A stretch of 64,000 nt of DNA from a virus: positions 23,297-87,296 of the IMG/VR virus record IMGVR_UViG_3300030329_003548. One strand, 5' to 3'. Both the position numbers and the translations under genes were made by a program. Under the pieces are notes generated by a model that was given only the letters and a program-made list of their open reading frames with translations, did no database searches and was not told where the DNA came from. Shown piece after piece: positions 53,557 through 60,715 of this stretch. Numbering within the stretch: position 1 is the first letter of the stretch; the number at the start of each line of letters is the position of its first letter.

Positions 53557-54441
53557 GTGGCAGCTATCAAAAAGCACATGGAGAATAGGTATAGCAGATA
53601 CACTATAAACTCAGAAAGAGATACATTCAAAAATTGTTTGAAAGGGTTATCTGTTATAGAGCTGTGTATCACTGAGCTATGTACTAGAAAGTGCAGCTTT
53701 TGTCCTAGACATAATCCTGACGTATACCCTAACCAGAAACTATTTATGTCTATTGATACTATGAGAAATATTGGTATCAAATGTAAGGAGAGTAATTATG
53801 AGTGCGATTTTCATATTTCCGGATTTGGAGAGTCACTAACTAACAAAAACTTTTATAAACTAGTCACAGAGCTCAGATCACACTTACCTGATAATAGAAT
53901 AGCGCTAACATCTAACGGTGACTTATTAACAGTAGATGTCATTAAACAGATATATGATAGCGGTGTAACATATATGATTATTAGCTGTTACGATGGACCG
54001 GAGCACAAAACGAAATTCGAAAAAATGTTTACAGAGAATGGTATTGAGGATTATGAGATACGAGAGCTGTGGTTTAATCCTGATGAGACCACCGAAGATT
54101 TGATGAATAGGAACAATTTTAATAACAGATCAGGAGCTGTAGACTTTGAACACTTGCAAGGAGAAGTATATGTTGAGCGACCGTGTAATTTACCGTTTTA
54201 TAAATTAGTGTTAGACTGGGATGGGTCAGCATTGTTGTGTTGCAATGATTGGTTTAGAAGGCATAAAGGTTTCGGAAATATTAACAATAATACATTAGAA
54301 GAAATTTGGTTCGGTAGTGAGTTTACTAATGTTCGAGAAATGCTATCTAAAGGTGACCGATCTGGATCAGCGTGCAAATATTGTAACATCGAAGGGACAA
54401 TGGTCGGAGAAGCCAGTGTAAATTTGTTGATGAATAAATAA
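53557..54441 (+). CDS. Radical SAM/SPASM-type enzyme 2
   Basis: The product has 294 residues with a GTG start (an ATG at 53578 is an alternative). CTRKCSFC (C42, C46, C49) is the CxxxCxxC cluster motif. GFGESL parallels the SAM-binding GFGEPL of enzyme 1. The C-terminal CNLPFYKLVLDWDGSALLCCNDWF, then ACKYCNIEG, is the SPASM/twitch part. The shared ELCxRKCxFCPRxxPxVYPN block shows that the two enzymes are paralogues. Together they bracket most of the glycan cluster. Confidence 0.85.
   Translation: MAAIKKHMENRYSRYTINSERDTFKNCLKGLSVIELCITELCTRKCSFCPRHNPDVYPNQKLFMSIDTMRNIGIKCKESNYECDFHISGFGESLTNKNFYKLVTELRSHLPDNRIALTSNGDLLTVDVIKQIYDSGVTYMIISCYDGPEHKTKFEKMFTENGIEDYEIRELWFNPDETTEDLMNRNNFNNRSGAVDFEHLQGEVYVERPCNLPFYKLVLDWDGSALLCCNDWFRRHKGFGNINNNTLEEIWFGSEFTNVREMLSKGDRSGSACKYCNIEGTMVGEASVNLLMNK
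54433..54440 (+). promoter_or_regulatory. Late promoter box AATAAATA
   Basis: The box ends 6 nt before the GTG at 54447 and lies over the last codons of the radical SAM gene. Confidence 0.75.
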
Positions 54442-54446
54442 TTACA

Positions 54447-55250
54447 GTGAACACTACCACTTACATACTAACAGGAGGGAAGACTGCTGATAGTGTGTAT
54501 ATTGATGGAAGTATAGCGTTCACGTTAAGCTTTGCTAACATCCTATCCACAGGTCATTATAGTGGTACTCAATACAGCTATCTCAAATGCCTTGTTCAAT
54601 TTAGTGATGATTCTGCTATACATACGGTACACAGTCTCACTGACTGGTATCAATTAGCAGATAAAACCCTAACACATACCTTCTATCCAACTAGTGAATA
54701 TGTTACATCCCATACAGTTAATGTAACAGGGTTTAGAACAGACCTTTCTGTTGATAATTATAGCATAACGTTAAACCAGCGTAAGACTAATATTCTGGAT
54801 TATGGTAAGTATAAAATTATTAACACTAGGTTGATGACTAATGATTCCGGGAAGAACGAATTGTTAGTCACATTAGAGTTACAAGATCCTCGCCACATAG
54901 CTAATATCGTAGTACCGTATGATAAGGTTATTGTTATTGGTGATACTGGAGATCAGATAGTACCAGGTGTTATGAGAGAGTGGCATCTCAGGACAGAGAG
55001 ATATAGTGATGTAGGTGAGTACCAAGCAATTGTTACAGAGAATCATAGAGATTACATTATGCGAGAAATTGACCTAGTTATTATAGTGATTGGTACAGAA
55101 AATCACGGTCACTATAATACAACCGGTACCACTTCAGAGTGTATTGTGGGTGCGATACATAACGGGGCTACAATGATAGTAGTTCCTGAAGATAGTACAT
55201 ATCTTCAGAATGCCACAGTGCTGCTTAACCGTGGTAGAGAAACTTACTAA
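54447..55250 (+). CDS. Uncharacterised virion-type protein
   Basis: The product has 267 residues with a GTG start fixed by the late box. The N-terminal two thirds are beta-rich (SIAFTLSFANILSTGHYSGT region), as in fibre or baseplate-attached proteins. The later part (DLVIIVIGTENHGHYNTTGTTSECIVGAIHNGATMIVV) is a mixed fold I cannot assign. It belongs to the adhesion block by position and promoter. No catalytic motif. Confidence 0.6.
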   Translation: MNTTTYILTGGKTADSVYIDGSIAFTLSFANILSTGHYSGTQYSYLKCLVQFSDDSAIHTVHSLTDWYQLADKTLTHTFYPTSEYVTSHTVNVTGFRTDLSVDNYSITLNQRKTNILDYGKYKIINTRLMTNDSGKNELLVTLELQDPRHIANIVVPYDKVIVIGDTGDQIVPGVMREWHLRTERYSDVGEYQAIVTENHRDYIMREIDLVIIVIGTENHGHYNTTGTTSECIVGAIHNGATMIVVPEDSTYLQNATVLLNRGRETY

Positions 55251-55254
55251 TTAA

Positions 55255-55262
55255 TATAAATA
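55255..55262 (+). promoter_or_regulatory. Late promoter box TATAAATA
   Basis: This perfect late box ends 8 nt before the ATG at 55271. Confidence 0.8.
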
Positions 55263-55270
55263 TTTGAAAT

Positions 55271-55621
55271 ATGGCAAACTTTACAATCAGCCAATTAACG
55301 ACTAAGCCTGCAAGCTATGCCATAGTAGGGACAGACTTATTGCTACAGACTACAGGTACAGCCACACCCTTCCTGTCGTCAATTAAATTAACAAATAATG
55401 ATTATATGCATTATTTGTCTCAAAGTTTTGGTACCTTATCAGCCACCGGTACTACATATACAAATTATTTCGCAGGCAGTGTCGGGATTGGGACTAGTTC
55501 ACCAAGTACTAAGCTACATGTTGACGGTACTGTACAGTTTGATAGTTTGCCTACCTCCGACCCAGGAGTTGCTGGACAGTTATGGAACAGTTCAGGTGAT
55601 CTTAAGATAAGTACCGGTTAG
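55271..55621 (+). CDS. Miniature fibre/adaptor protein
   Basis: The product has 116 residues. The N-terminal adaptor (FTISQLTTKPASYAIVGTDLLLQTTGT) matches the start of the long fibres at 29031 and 42913. One VGIGTSSPSTKLHVDG shaft repeat follows, then a short tip (LPTSDPGVAGQLWNSSGDL). It has no S74 domain. It looks like a reduced fibre with adaptor, single repeat and tip, and may compete for or cap the same attachment point. Confidence 0.7.
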   Translation: MANFTISQLTTKPASYAIVGTDLLLQTTGTATPFLSSIKLTNNDYMHYLSQSFGTLSATGTTYTNYFAGSVGIGTSSPSTKLHVDGTVQFDSLPTSDPGVAGQLWNSSGDLKISTG

Positions 55622-55630
55622 AGTCATTGG

Positions 55631-55658
55631 TTGCACTTCTTGCCCCCGTAGGTATAAT
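55631..55658 (+). promoter_or_regulatory. Sigma70-type promoter before the Clp gene
   Basis: TTGCAC (55631-55636) and TATAAT (55653-55658) with a 16-bp spacer. A late box follows two bases later, giving tandem early and late control. Confidence 0.8.
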
Positions 55659-55659
55659 G

Positions 55660-55667
55660 AATAAATA
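55660..55667 (+). promoter_or_regulatory. Late promoter box AATAAATA before the Clp gene
   Basis: The box ends 5 nt before the GTG at 55673 and lies directly after the sigma70 -10 hexamer. Confidence 0.7.
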
Positions 55668-55672
55668 CTTAC

Positions 55673-58114
55673 GTGGACACATTTAAACTAACACCACAAG
55701 CTAAGCAAGCTCTTTCTATGGCAAAGAAAGAAGCTCAATTGCTTAGAAATAGATACGCTGGTACAGAGCACCTGTTATTAGGTCTTCTTAACATTGGTGA
55801 TACTATTATTACCGATACGCTGGATCAGCTGTATGTCGACATTGAAGAGCTTCGAAGTATTATATATGACAACATCTCTCAAGAAGGAGACGATACGGTA
55901 TCTATTGACGAGATTCAATATACACCTCGTGTAGATAAAGTTATTGAGTTAGCTGTTAATGTAGCTAAAAAATTAGACCGGCCTAAATGTGACATTGAGC
56001 ATATCTTCTTAGGCCTGCTATATGAGCCAGACGGTGTTGCGAATAATATACTAGGCAGTTTAGGGGTAAGTTATAAGAAGGTTAGATCTCTTGTAGATAA
56101 AGAGGTTGGTGGTAATTTGGATGATAGTGAAGAGACTACTATTGTAGATCGTGATGATGATGAGATTTTAACTCTTAAGAATTTAGCAAAGTTCGGTGTC
56201 AATTTAACTAAGCTAGCAGCTCGGAATAAAATTGACCCTGTAATTGGTAGAGATGTAGAAATCAATCGAATGATTCAAGTTCTATGTCGAAAGACTAAAA
56301 ATAACCCTGTCTTAATAGGAGAAGCAGGTGTAGGTAAGACTGCTGTAGTTGAGGGTTTTGCTCAAAGAGTTATTTCTGGAGATGTACCAGAAGCATTGGC
56401 AGATAAGCACGTGATTAGCTTAGACTTACCTGCGATGGTTGCTGGTACAAAATATAGGGGTCAATTTGAAGAAAGGATGAAAGCAGTCATCAATGAGATG
56501 AAAAAGTGTAGAAATGTTATCCTATTCATTGACGAGCTTCATATGATGGTAGGTGCAGGGTCAGCTGAAGGGGCAATGGATGCTAGTAATATTCTCAAAC
56601 CCGCACTTGCCCGCGGTGAGATGAAGTGTATTGGTGCCACAACCTTTGATGAATATAGAACCAGTATTGAGAAAGACAGTGCACTGGAGAGAAGATTTCA
56701 GTCAGTAGAAGTAAATGAACCATCTCTAGAAGATGCTATGCAGATTCTTAAAGGCATTAAGCCAGTGTATGAGAAATTTCATAACGTTAAGTATACTGAC
56801 GATGCGTTGAGAGGTGCAGTGGAGCTATCCAAGAGGTATATTACAAATAGGAACTTACCCGACAAAGCGATTGATGTTATTGATGAAGCTGGTGCTAGTA
56901 CTAATAGCACAGATCATACCATTAAAGATCTAAAGACTGTACAATCTAAATTTAATCGCTTTAAGCGTAAAAAAGAAAATCTAGTCGCTGGTCAACAATT
57001 CGAGGAAGCTGCTACATATAAGCAAAAGGAAGACGACGCTCGAAGAGAATATGAGCTCTTGTTAAATGAAAGAAAAGAGAAGAGAAAGAATTCTGTTACT
57101 ATTGACGAAGAAACAATACGAGGTATTGTTAGCCACATGGCTGGTGTGCCTGTTGATAGTAAAGAGAATAGTTACGTAAGTAAGATAATGAAGTTAGAGG
57201 GTAATGTTAAAGATGCTGTAATTGGTCAGGATCATGCTATTAAACTTATCTGTGACTCTCTAAAGCGTTCAGCAGCTAAGCTACAAGATCCAAACAGGCC
57301 AATTGGATCATTCTTATTTCTAGGGTCTACTGGTGTAGGTAAGACATATTTAGCTAAGACTATCTCGGAGCACGTCTTTGGTGGAGCTGATAATATAGTG
57401 CAAATTGATATGTCTGAGTTAATGGAGCAACATTCAGTTTCTAAGCTTATCGGGTCACCACCTGGGTATGTTGGTTATGGTAGAGGAGGTAAACTGACTG
57501 AGAAGATTAGACGTAAACCATACTCTCTAGTACTATTCGATGAAATTGAGAAAGCTAATAGCGAAGTCTTGCATATCCTTTTACAAATTCTAGAAGAAGG
57601 AAAGGTAACTGACGGTGAAGGTAGAGTTATTAACTTTAGAAACACCATTGTTGTCATGACGACTAACATTGGAGCAGAAAAGGTTCAATCTCCAGAACCT
57701 CTAGGCTTTGTAACACCTACTGAGAGTGAGAAGAAAGTCATGGCTGTTGACAAGGCTATTGAAGAGGTTAAAAATCAATTCAAACCAGAATTTATCAATA
57801 GGATTGATGAAATGGTTGTATTCAATAATCTTACAAAAGAACACATTGGTGAGATCGTTAACTTAAACTTTAAAGTATATATTGACAGGATTAAAGCAGA
57901 GCACGGTATTACTGTCAAATTAGCTGACACAGCTCGAGATCTCTTTGTTGAGAAAGGATATGACGAAAAATACGGTGCACGTGAACTGAAAAGAACAATT
58001 CAACGGTTATTTGAAACACAGATGAGTATTCAACTACTTAAAGGCAAGTATGTGGAAGGTGATTCAGTAACGTGCTATGCACGCGATGGTGAGCTCAAAT
58101 TTAAGAAACGTTAA
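55673..58114 (+). CDS. clpC: ClpC-like AAA+ unfoldase
   Basis: The product has 813 residues with a GTG start (MDTFKLTPQAKQAL). Two Clp N repeats occupy about 1-145. The D1 ATPase has Walker A GEAGVGKT (216-223). A UVR-type motif (QQFEEAATYKQKEDDA) lies around 440-455. The D2 ATPase has GSTGVGKT near 552. LGF near 675 (EPLGFVTP) matches the ClpP-docking tripeptide of ClpA/ClpC, so it could feed host ClpP. UVR motifs mark ClpC rather than ClpA. It ends on a TTAA shared with the convergent protease gene. A phage-encoded full-length unfoldase next to a tmRNA module is notable. Confidence 0.93.
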   Translation: MDTFKLTPQAKQALSMAKKEAQLLRNRYAGTEHLLLGLLNIGDTIITDTLDQLYVDIEELRSIIYDNISQEGDDTVSIDEIQYTPRVDKVIELAVNVAKKLDRPKCDIEHIFLGLLYEPDGVANNILGSLGVSYKKVRSLVDKEVGGNLDDSEETTIVDRDDDEILTLKNLAKFGVNLTKLAARNKIDPVIGRDVEINRMIQVLCRKTKNNPVLIGEAGVGKTAVVEGFAQRVISGDVPEALADKHVISLDLPAMVAGTKYRGQFEERMKAVINEMKKCRNVILFIDELHMMVGAGSAEGAMDASNILKPALARGEMKCIGATTFDEYRTSIEKDSALERRFQSVEVNEPSLEDAMQILKGIKPVYEKFHNVKYTDDALRGAVELSKRYITNRNLPDKAIDVIDEAGASTNSTDHTIKDLKTVQSKFNRFKRKKENLVAGQQFEEAATYKQKEDDARREYELLLNERKEKRKNSVTIDEETIRGIVSHMAGVPVDSKENSYVSKIMKLEGNVKDAVIGQDHAIKLICDSLKRSAAKLQDPNRPIGSFLFLGSTGVGKTYLAKTISEHVFGGADNIVQIDMSELMEQHSVSKLIGSPPGYVGYGRGGKLTEKIRRKPYSLVLFDEIEKANSEVLHILLQILEEGKVTDGEGRVINFRNTIVVMTTNIGAEKVQSPEPLGFVTPTESEKKVMAVDKAIEEVKNQFKPEFINRIDEMVVFNNLTKEHIGEIVNLNFKVYIDRIKAEHGITVKLADTARDLFVEKGYDEKYGARELKRTIQRLFETQMSIQLLKGKYVEGDSVTCYARDGELKFKKR

Positions 58115-58608
58115 TCACCGTGATATATATCAACATCTTTCACTTTGGCTCGTTTGAGAGCAAAGTATAATTCTAATGCCTTTTTGGCATATTTCTTCTC
58201 AAACCACATTGCGTCAACTTCCAGAGGGTTATCAGCATACTCAGCATCATCTGTAGACTCATATGTTACGTCAGATGCATCTTTGCGAAATATAACCTCC
58301 TGCATGCAGTGTCTAAACTCATGTACTAGATGCTCAAAGAAATAGTTTAATCGACCTTTCCTCGTCTTACCCCTTCGATGTTTCTCAGTAATACCGGCAA
58401 TGAGAATATGTTTGCTACGAAAGTTGTATTCTGAATCAGCTTTTCGACAGTCTATGTCGAGCGACATATTGACTATTTCGATTTTTTTTCGGCTATCAAT
58501 GTATTGAGCTATAAAGTTTAGAACTTCTTGGACTCGGATTAAGTCGATATTGTCACGTCTGCAGTATCGCTGCGCTCTTTCGGTAGGTTTGAGATTCACG
58601 ACAAGCAT
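58111..58608 (-). CDS. HExxH zinc metalloprotease-like protein
   Basis: The product has 165 residues. HEFRH at 96-100 supplies two zinc ligands and the catalytic Glu. NPLEVDAMWFEKKYA (about 127-141) contains the likely third ligand E130, the arrangement of small cytoplasmic zinc proteases with a downstream NPxExxA segment. No signal peptide is seen. A minus-strand sigma70-type promoter ends 6 nt before the ATG, so a leaderless mRNA is likely. It is convergent with the Clp gene and shares its terminal TTAA. Confidence 0.8.
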   Translation of the reverse strand: MLVVNLKPTERAQRYCRRDNIDLIRVQEVLNFIAQYIDSRKKIEIVNMSLDIDCRKADSEYNFRSKHILIAGITEKHRRGKTRKGRLNYFFEHLVHEFRHCMQEVIFRKDASDVTYESTDDAEYADNPLEVDAMWFEKKYAKKALELYFALKRAKVKDVDIYHGD

Positions 58609-58614
58609 ACCTGT

Positions 58615-58642
58615 ATTATACCACCCATAATTAGTTATTCAA
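58615..58642 (-). promoter_or_regulatory. Sigma70-type promoter of the HExxH gene
   Basis: On the minus strand TTGAAT (58637-58642) and TATAAT (58615-58620) are 16 bp apart. The start codon begins 6 nt past the -10, so the mRNA would have almost no leader. Confidence 0.75.
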
Positions 58643-58650
58643 CAATACAG

Positions 58651-58679
58651 TTGCAATTCGAAGTCCTCGCCACTATTAT
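58651..58679 (+). promoter_or_regulatory. Sigma70-type promoter for the 58688 operon
   Basis: TTGCAA (58651-58656) and TATTAT (58674-58679) with a 17-bp spacer. The ATG follows 8 nt after the -10. It is divergent from the promoter of the HExxH gene. Confidence 0.7.
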
Positions 58680-58687
58680 ATTTACAT

Positions 58688-58882
58688 ATGCAAATGACAT
58701 ACGTTGCCACCATTCGGAATACTCGAACCAAGGAAACCAAGGCCGTTACTGTAGAGAACGACAGTCCTATGCAGGCACATAAGCAAGTAATGTGGGAGTA
58801 TACTACAAACGATGAGGATATTCTTAATATTCGAGATAATGAGGGTAAATTAGTATTTGACTTAAACAAAGGTTTTAAATAG
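58688..58882 (+). CDS. Small uncharacterised protein (64 aa)
   Basis: It starts MQMTYVATIRNTRTKETKAV; an ATG two codons on is an alternative. The pattern of short beta strands with a helix (SPMQAHKQVMWEY) looks like a small compact domain. No family is recognised. It is the first gene behind the promoter at 58651-58679, and the next gene begins 4 nt after its stop, so both form one operon. Confidence 0.65.
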   Translation: MQMTYVATIRNTRTKETKAVTVENDSPMQAHKQVMWEYTTNDEDILNIRDNEGKLVFDLNKGFK

Positions 58883-58886
58883 AATT

Positions 58887-59123
58887 ATGCAAAAAAAATT
58901 ATTAGACGCACTAGCATCTCACTACCAGGCTAAACTTCAGAAAGCGGAAGCTACGCTGTTGGTATATCTATCCAATCCGTCCGGAATCGGTGAACATCCA
59001 CAAGTTGTAGACGAATTAGTCAAGCAAGTCGATGATATCGCGCATGCTAAACTAGCTCTAGGTACATTAGGTGATATGGTTCAAGTAGACACCGAAGGTA
59101 CTGATCAACCAGCCGCGGAATAA
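58887..59123 (+). CDS. Small helical protein of a phage-type family (78 aa)
   Basis: QKAEATLLVYLSNPSGIGEHPQVVDELVKQVDDIAHAKLAL is the pattern I recall from small proteins of marine T4-like phages, with a xLxNPxGIGEHPxxxxE core between helices. Its function is unknown. The C-terminal tail is acidic. It is expressed with the 58688 gene and followed by the DUF932 promoter. Confidence 0.7.
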   Translation: MQKKLLDALASHYQAKLQKAEATLLVYLSNPSGIGEHPQVVDELVKQVDDIAHAKLALGTLGDMVQVDTEGTDQPAAE

Positions 59124-59140
59124 TTAATTCCCTTTTCCTG

Positions 59141-59169
59141 TTGCACTCCCCCCGGGGAGTTCCTATAAT
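59141..59169 (+). promoter_or_regulatory. Sigma70 promoter with inverted-repeat spacer
   Basis: TTGCAC (59141-59146) and TATAAT (59164-59169) with a 17-bp spacer. The spacer largely consists of the inverted repeat ACTCCCC/GGGGAGT (59145-59160), well placed for an operator. An AGGAA Shine-Dalgarno sequence and the ATG at 59197 follow. Confidence 0.85.
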
Positions 59170-59196
59170 ATATGGAGAAGTTAGGAATTAACAAGT

Positions 59197-60207
59197 ATGG
59201 CAACACAAATGATAAACGATACTAGGACCGAGCTTATTTCGCTCGATGAACGCATTGGAGTTGACGTGTCAAAAGCGCGTGGCTTTAATGACTTAATGGA
59301 AACTGCTGGATTCGATTTCGAAATGGAAAAGGTTCCAGTTCACACTCCGGAAGGAGATGAAGTACCCGGTAACTTCGCTATTCGTCGACAAGACACCAAG
59401 CGAATTTTTGCCGTCATGCGTCGCCGTTATAACCCTGTACCACTTAAGGATATGTTTAGCCCATTTCATGATATGGTACAAGAGTTTGGCGCTGAATATG
59501 AAAATGCAGGCATCATCGATGGTGGTAAGAAGTGCTGGATTGCAGCTCGGCTGCCAAAAGGCTTCACTATCGAAGGGCGACCAGATGACAAGGTGGAGAA
59601 CCGAATCATGGCTCTTGCTGCTAATGATGGCACGAAGCGTAATGCTTATTTGTCACTAGCACACCGTATTGTTTGTAACAATCAAATTCAAACAATCTTT
59701 CAAGCTGCTAATCAATCCGATTGGAGTATTTCACATACTAAGAATTGGTCTGATCGTTTAGAGGCTGCCCAGAACGGCTTCCATGCCGCTCTTAGAGGTA
59801 GCAAGGAGTTTGAGCGCAATGCTAACAAACTGAACAAGATGCAAATTACCTCTGATGAGGTTCGCGGATTCGCAAATTTGCTTCTACCTGATCCTCCTCG
59901 TAAGAAGGGTGAAGAGGTACGTGAAACATCCCGACTGGTTAACCGCCGTGAGCAGATCGTTGACCTGTTCCTGGAAGGTGAAGGGAACAGAGGTCTGACG
60001 CGTTGGGATGCGTTTAACGGTCTGACTGAATGGGTCAACCACCACAATAACATTAACAAGCTCGAAAAGCACGGTCGTAAGGCTGCAGAGCGTCGATTTG
60101 TTAACTGCTTGCTTGGTGGTCCATCTGATCAGATGATGCAAAGAGGGATGGGCATTCTCTTGGATGAGAAGAAGTTCAAGAAGATCCCATCTCCGGCTCT
60201 TAACTAG
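59197..60207 (+). CDS. DUF932 family protein
   Basis: The product has 336 residues. The central part (RIFAVMRRRYNPVPLKDMFSPFHDMVQEF, then CWIAARLPKG and YLSLAHRIVCNNQIQTIF) matches the DUF932 / TIGR03299 phage-plasmid family, found on many mobile elements and of unknown function. The C-terminal portion is helical and basic. It has its own strong promoter, an AGGAA Shine-Dalgarno sequence and a terminator, so it is a separate, probably early transcription unit. Confidence 0.85.
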   Translation: MATQMINDTRTELISLDERIGVDVSKARGFNDLMETAGFDFEMEKVPVHTPEGDEVPGNFAIRRQDTKRIFAVMRRRYNPVPLKDMFSPFHDMVQEFGAEYENAGIIDGGKKCWIAARLPKGFTIEGRPDDKVENRIMALAANDGTKRNAYLSLAHRIVCNNQIQTIFQAANQSDWSISHTKNWSDRLEAAQNGFHAALRGSKEFERNANKLNKMQITSDEVRGFANLLLPDPPRKKGEEVRETSRLVNRREQIVDLFLEGEGNRGLTRWDAFNGLTEWVNHHNNINKLEKHGRKAAERRFVNCLLGGPSDQMMQRGMGILLDEKKFKKIPSPALN

Positions 60208-60219
60208 AGGGTCGACCCC

Positions 60220-60249
60220 GGTCGCCCTTCGGGGCGGCCATTTTTTTTT
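60220..60249 (+). terminator. Strong intrinsic terminator after the DUF932 gene
   Basis: GGTCGCCC and GGGCGGCC pair (one G-U) around a UUCG tetraloop at 60220-60239, followed by A and nine T. The T-run ends 3 nt before the SleB ATG. Confidence 0.95.
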
Positions 60250-60252
60250 GTT

Positions 60253-60714
60253 ATGAAGAAAGCAATTATACTATTAATGCTGTTACCATTCGCATGTAGT
60301 GGTGATCAAGTTTTAACTTATGAAGAGCGTATCTGTGCACTAACCATTCTAGGTGAAGCGCGTGGTGAGAAACAAATCGGAATGTATGCTGTGGCATGTG
60401 TAATTCGAAAGCGTATGGAGCAAGATAATATCTCCGCAGACAAAGTATGCTTAAAACCTTACCAGTTCGAGACTTGGAGCGCTGGAAAGGGTAAGGTTAA
60501 GAAGGAGCGTGAGCTATACTATTTATGGAAATCGAAAAGTATGATGTACGCTCGACAACTAGCTAGACACGTATGCAGATCTGATATTAAGTTAATAGAT
60601 ATCACTGAAGGAGCTGACCATTTTATGCGTGTAGATTGTAATCCAGATTGGATAAAAGGAAAAAAGCCTGTTACTATCATTGGCAATCATAAGTTCTTCC
60701 GACTAAATGATTGA
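60253..60714 (+). CDS. SleB-type cell-wall hydrolase, probable lipoprotein
   Basis: The product has 153 residues. MKKAIILLMLLPFACSG is a signal peptide with a likely lipobox ending in Cys15. The core (TILGEARGEKQIGMYAVACVIRKRM) is typical of the SleB/hydrolase_2 family, with the likely catalytic Glu in GEARGE (35). It would cut peptidoglycan, probably acting as the endolysin or a spanin-like lysis factor at the membrane. There is no promoter or Shine-Dalgarno sequence of its own, and it starts right after the DUF932 terminator, so its expression seems to need read-through. It is followed by the UDP-sugar dehydrogenase. Confidence 0.8.
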   Translation: MKKAIILLMLLPFACSGDQVLTYEERICALTILGEARGEKQIGMYAVACVIRKRMEQDNISADKVCLKPYQFETWSAGKGKVKKERELYYLWKSKSMMYARQLARHVCRSDIKLIDITEGADHFMRVDCNPDWIKGKKPVTIIGNHKFFRLND

Positions 60715-60715
60715 A

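Noticed and set aside
59712-60141. Minus-strand ORFs opposite the DUF932 gene
   Set aside because: The plus-strand gene has a promoter, Shine-Dalgarno sequence, terminator and family match; these have none.
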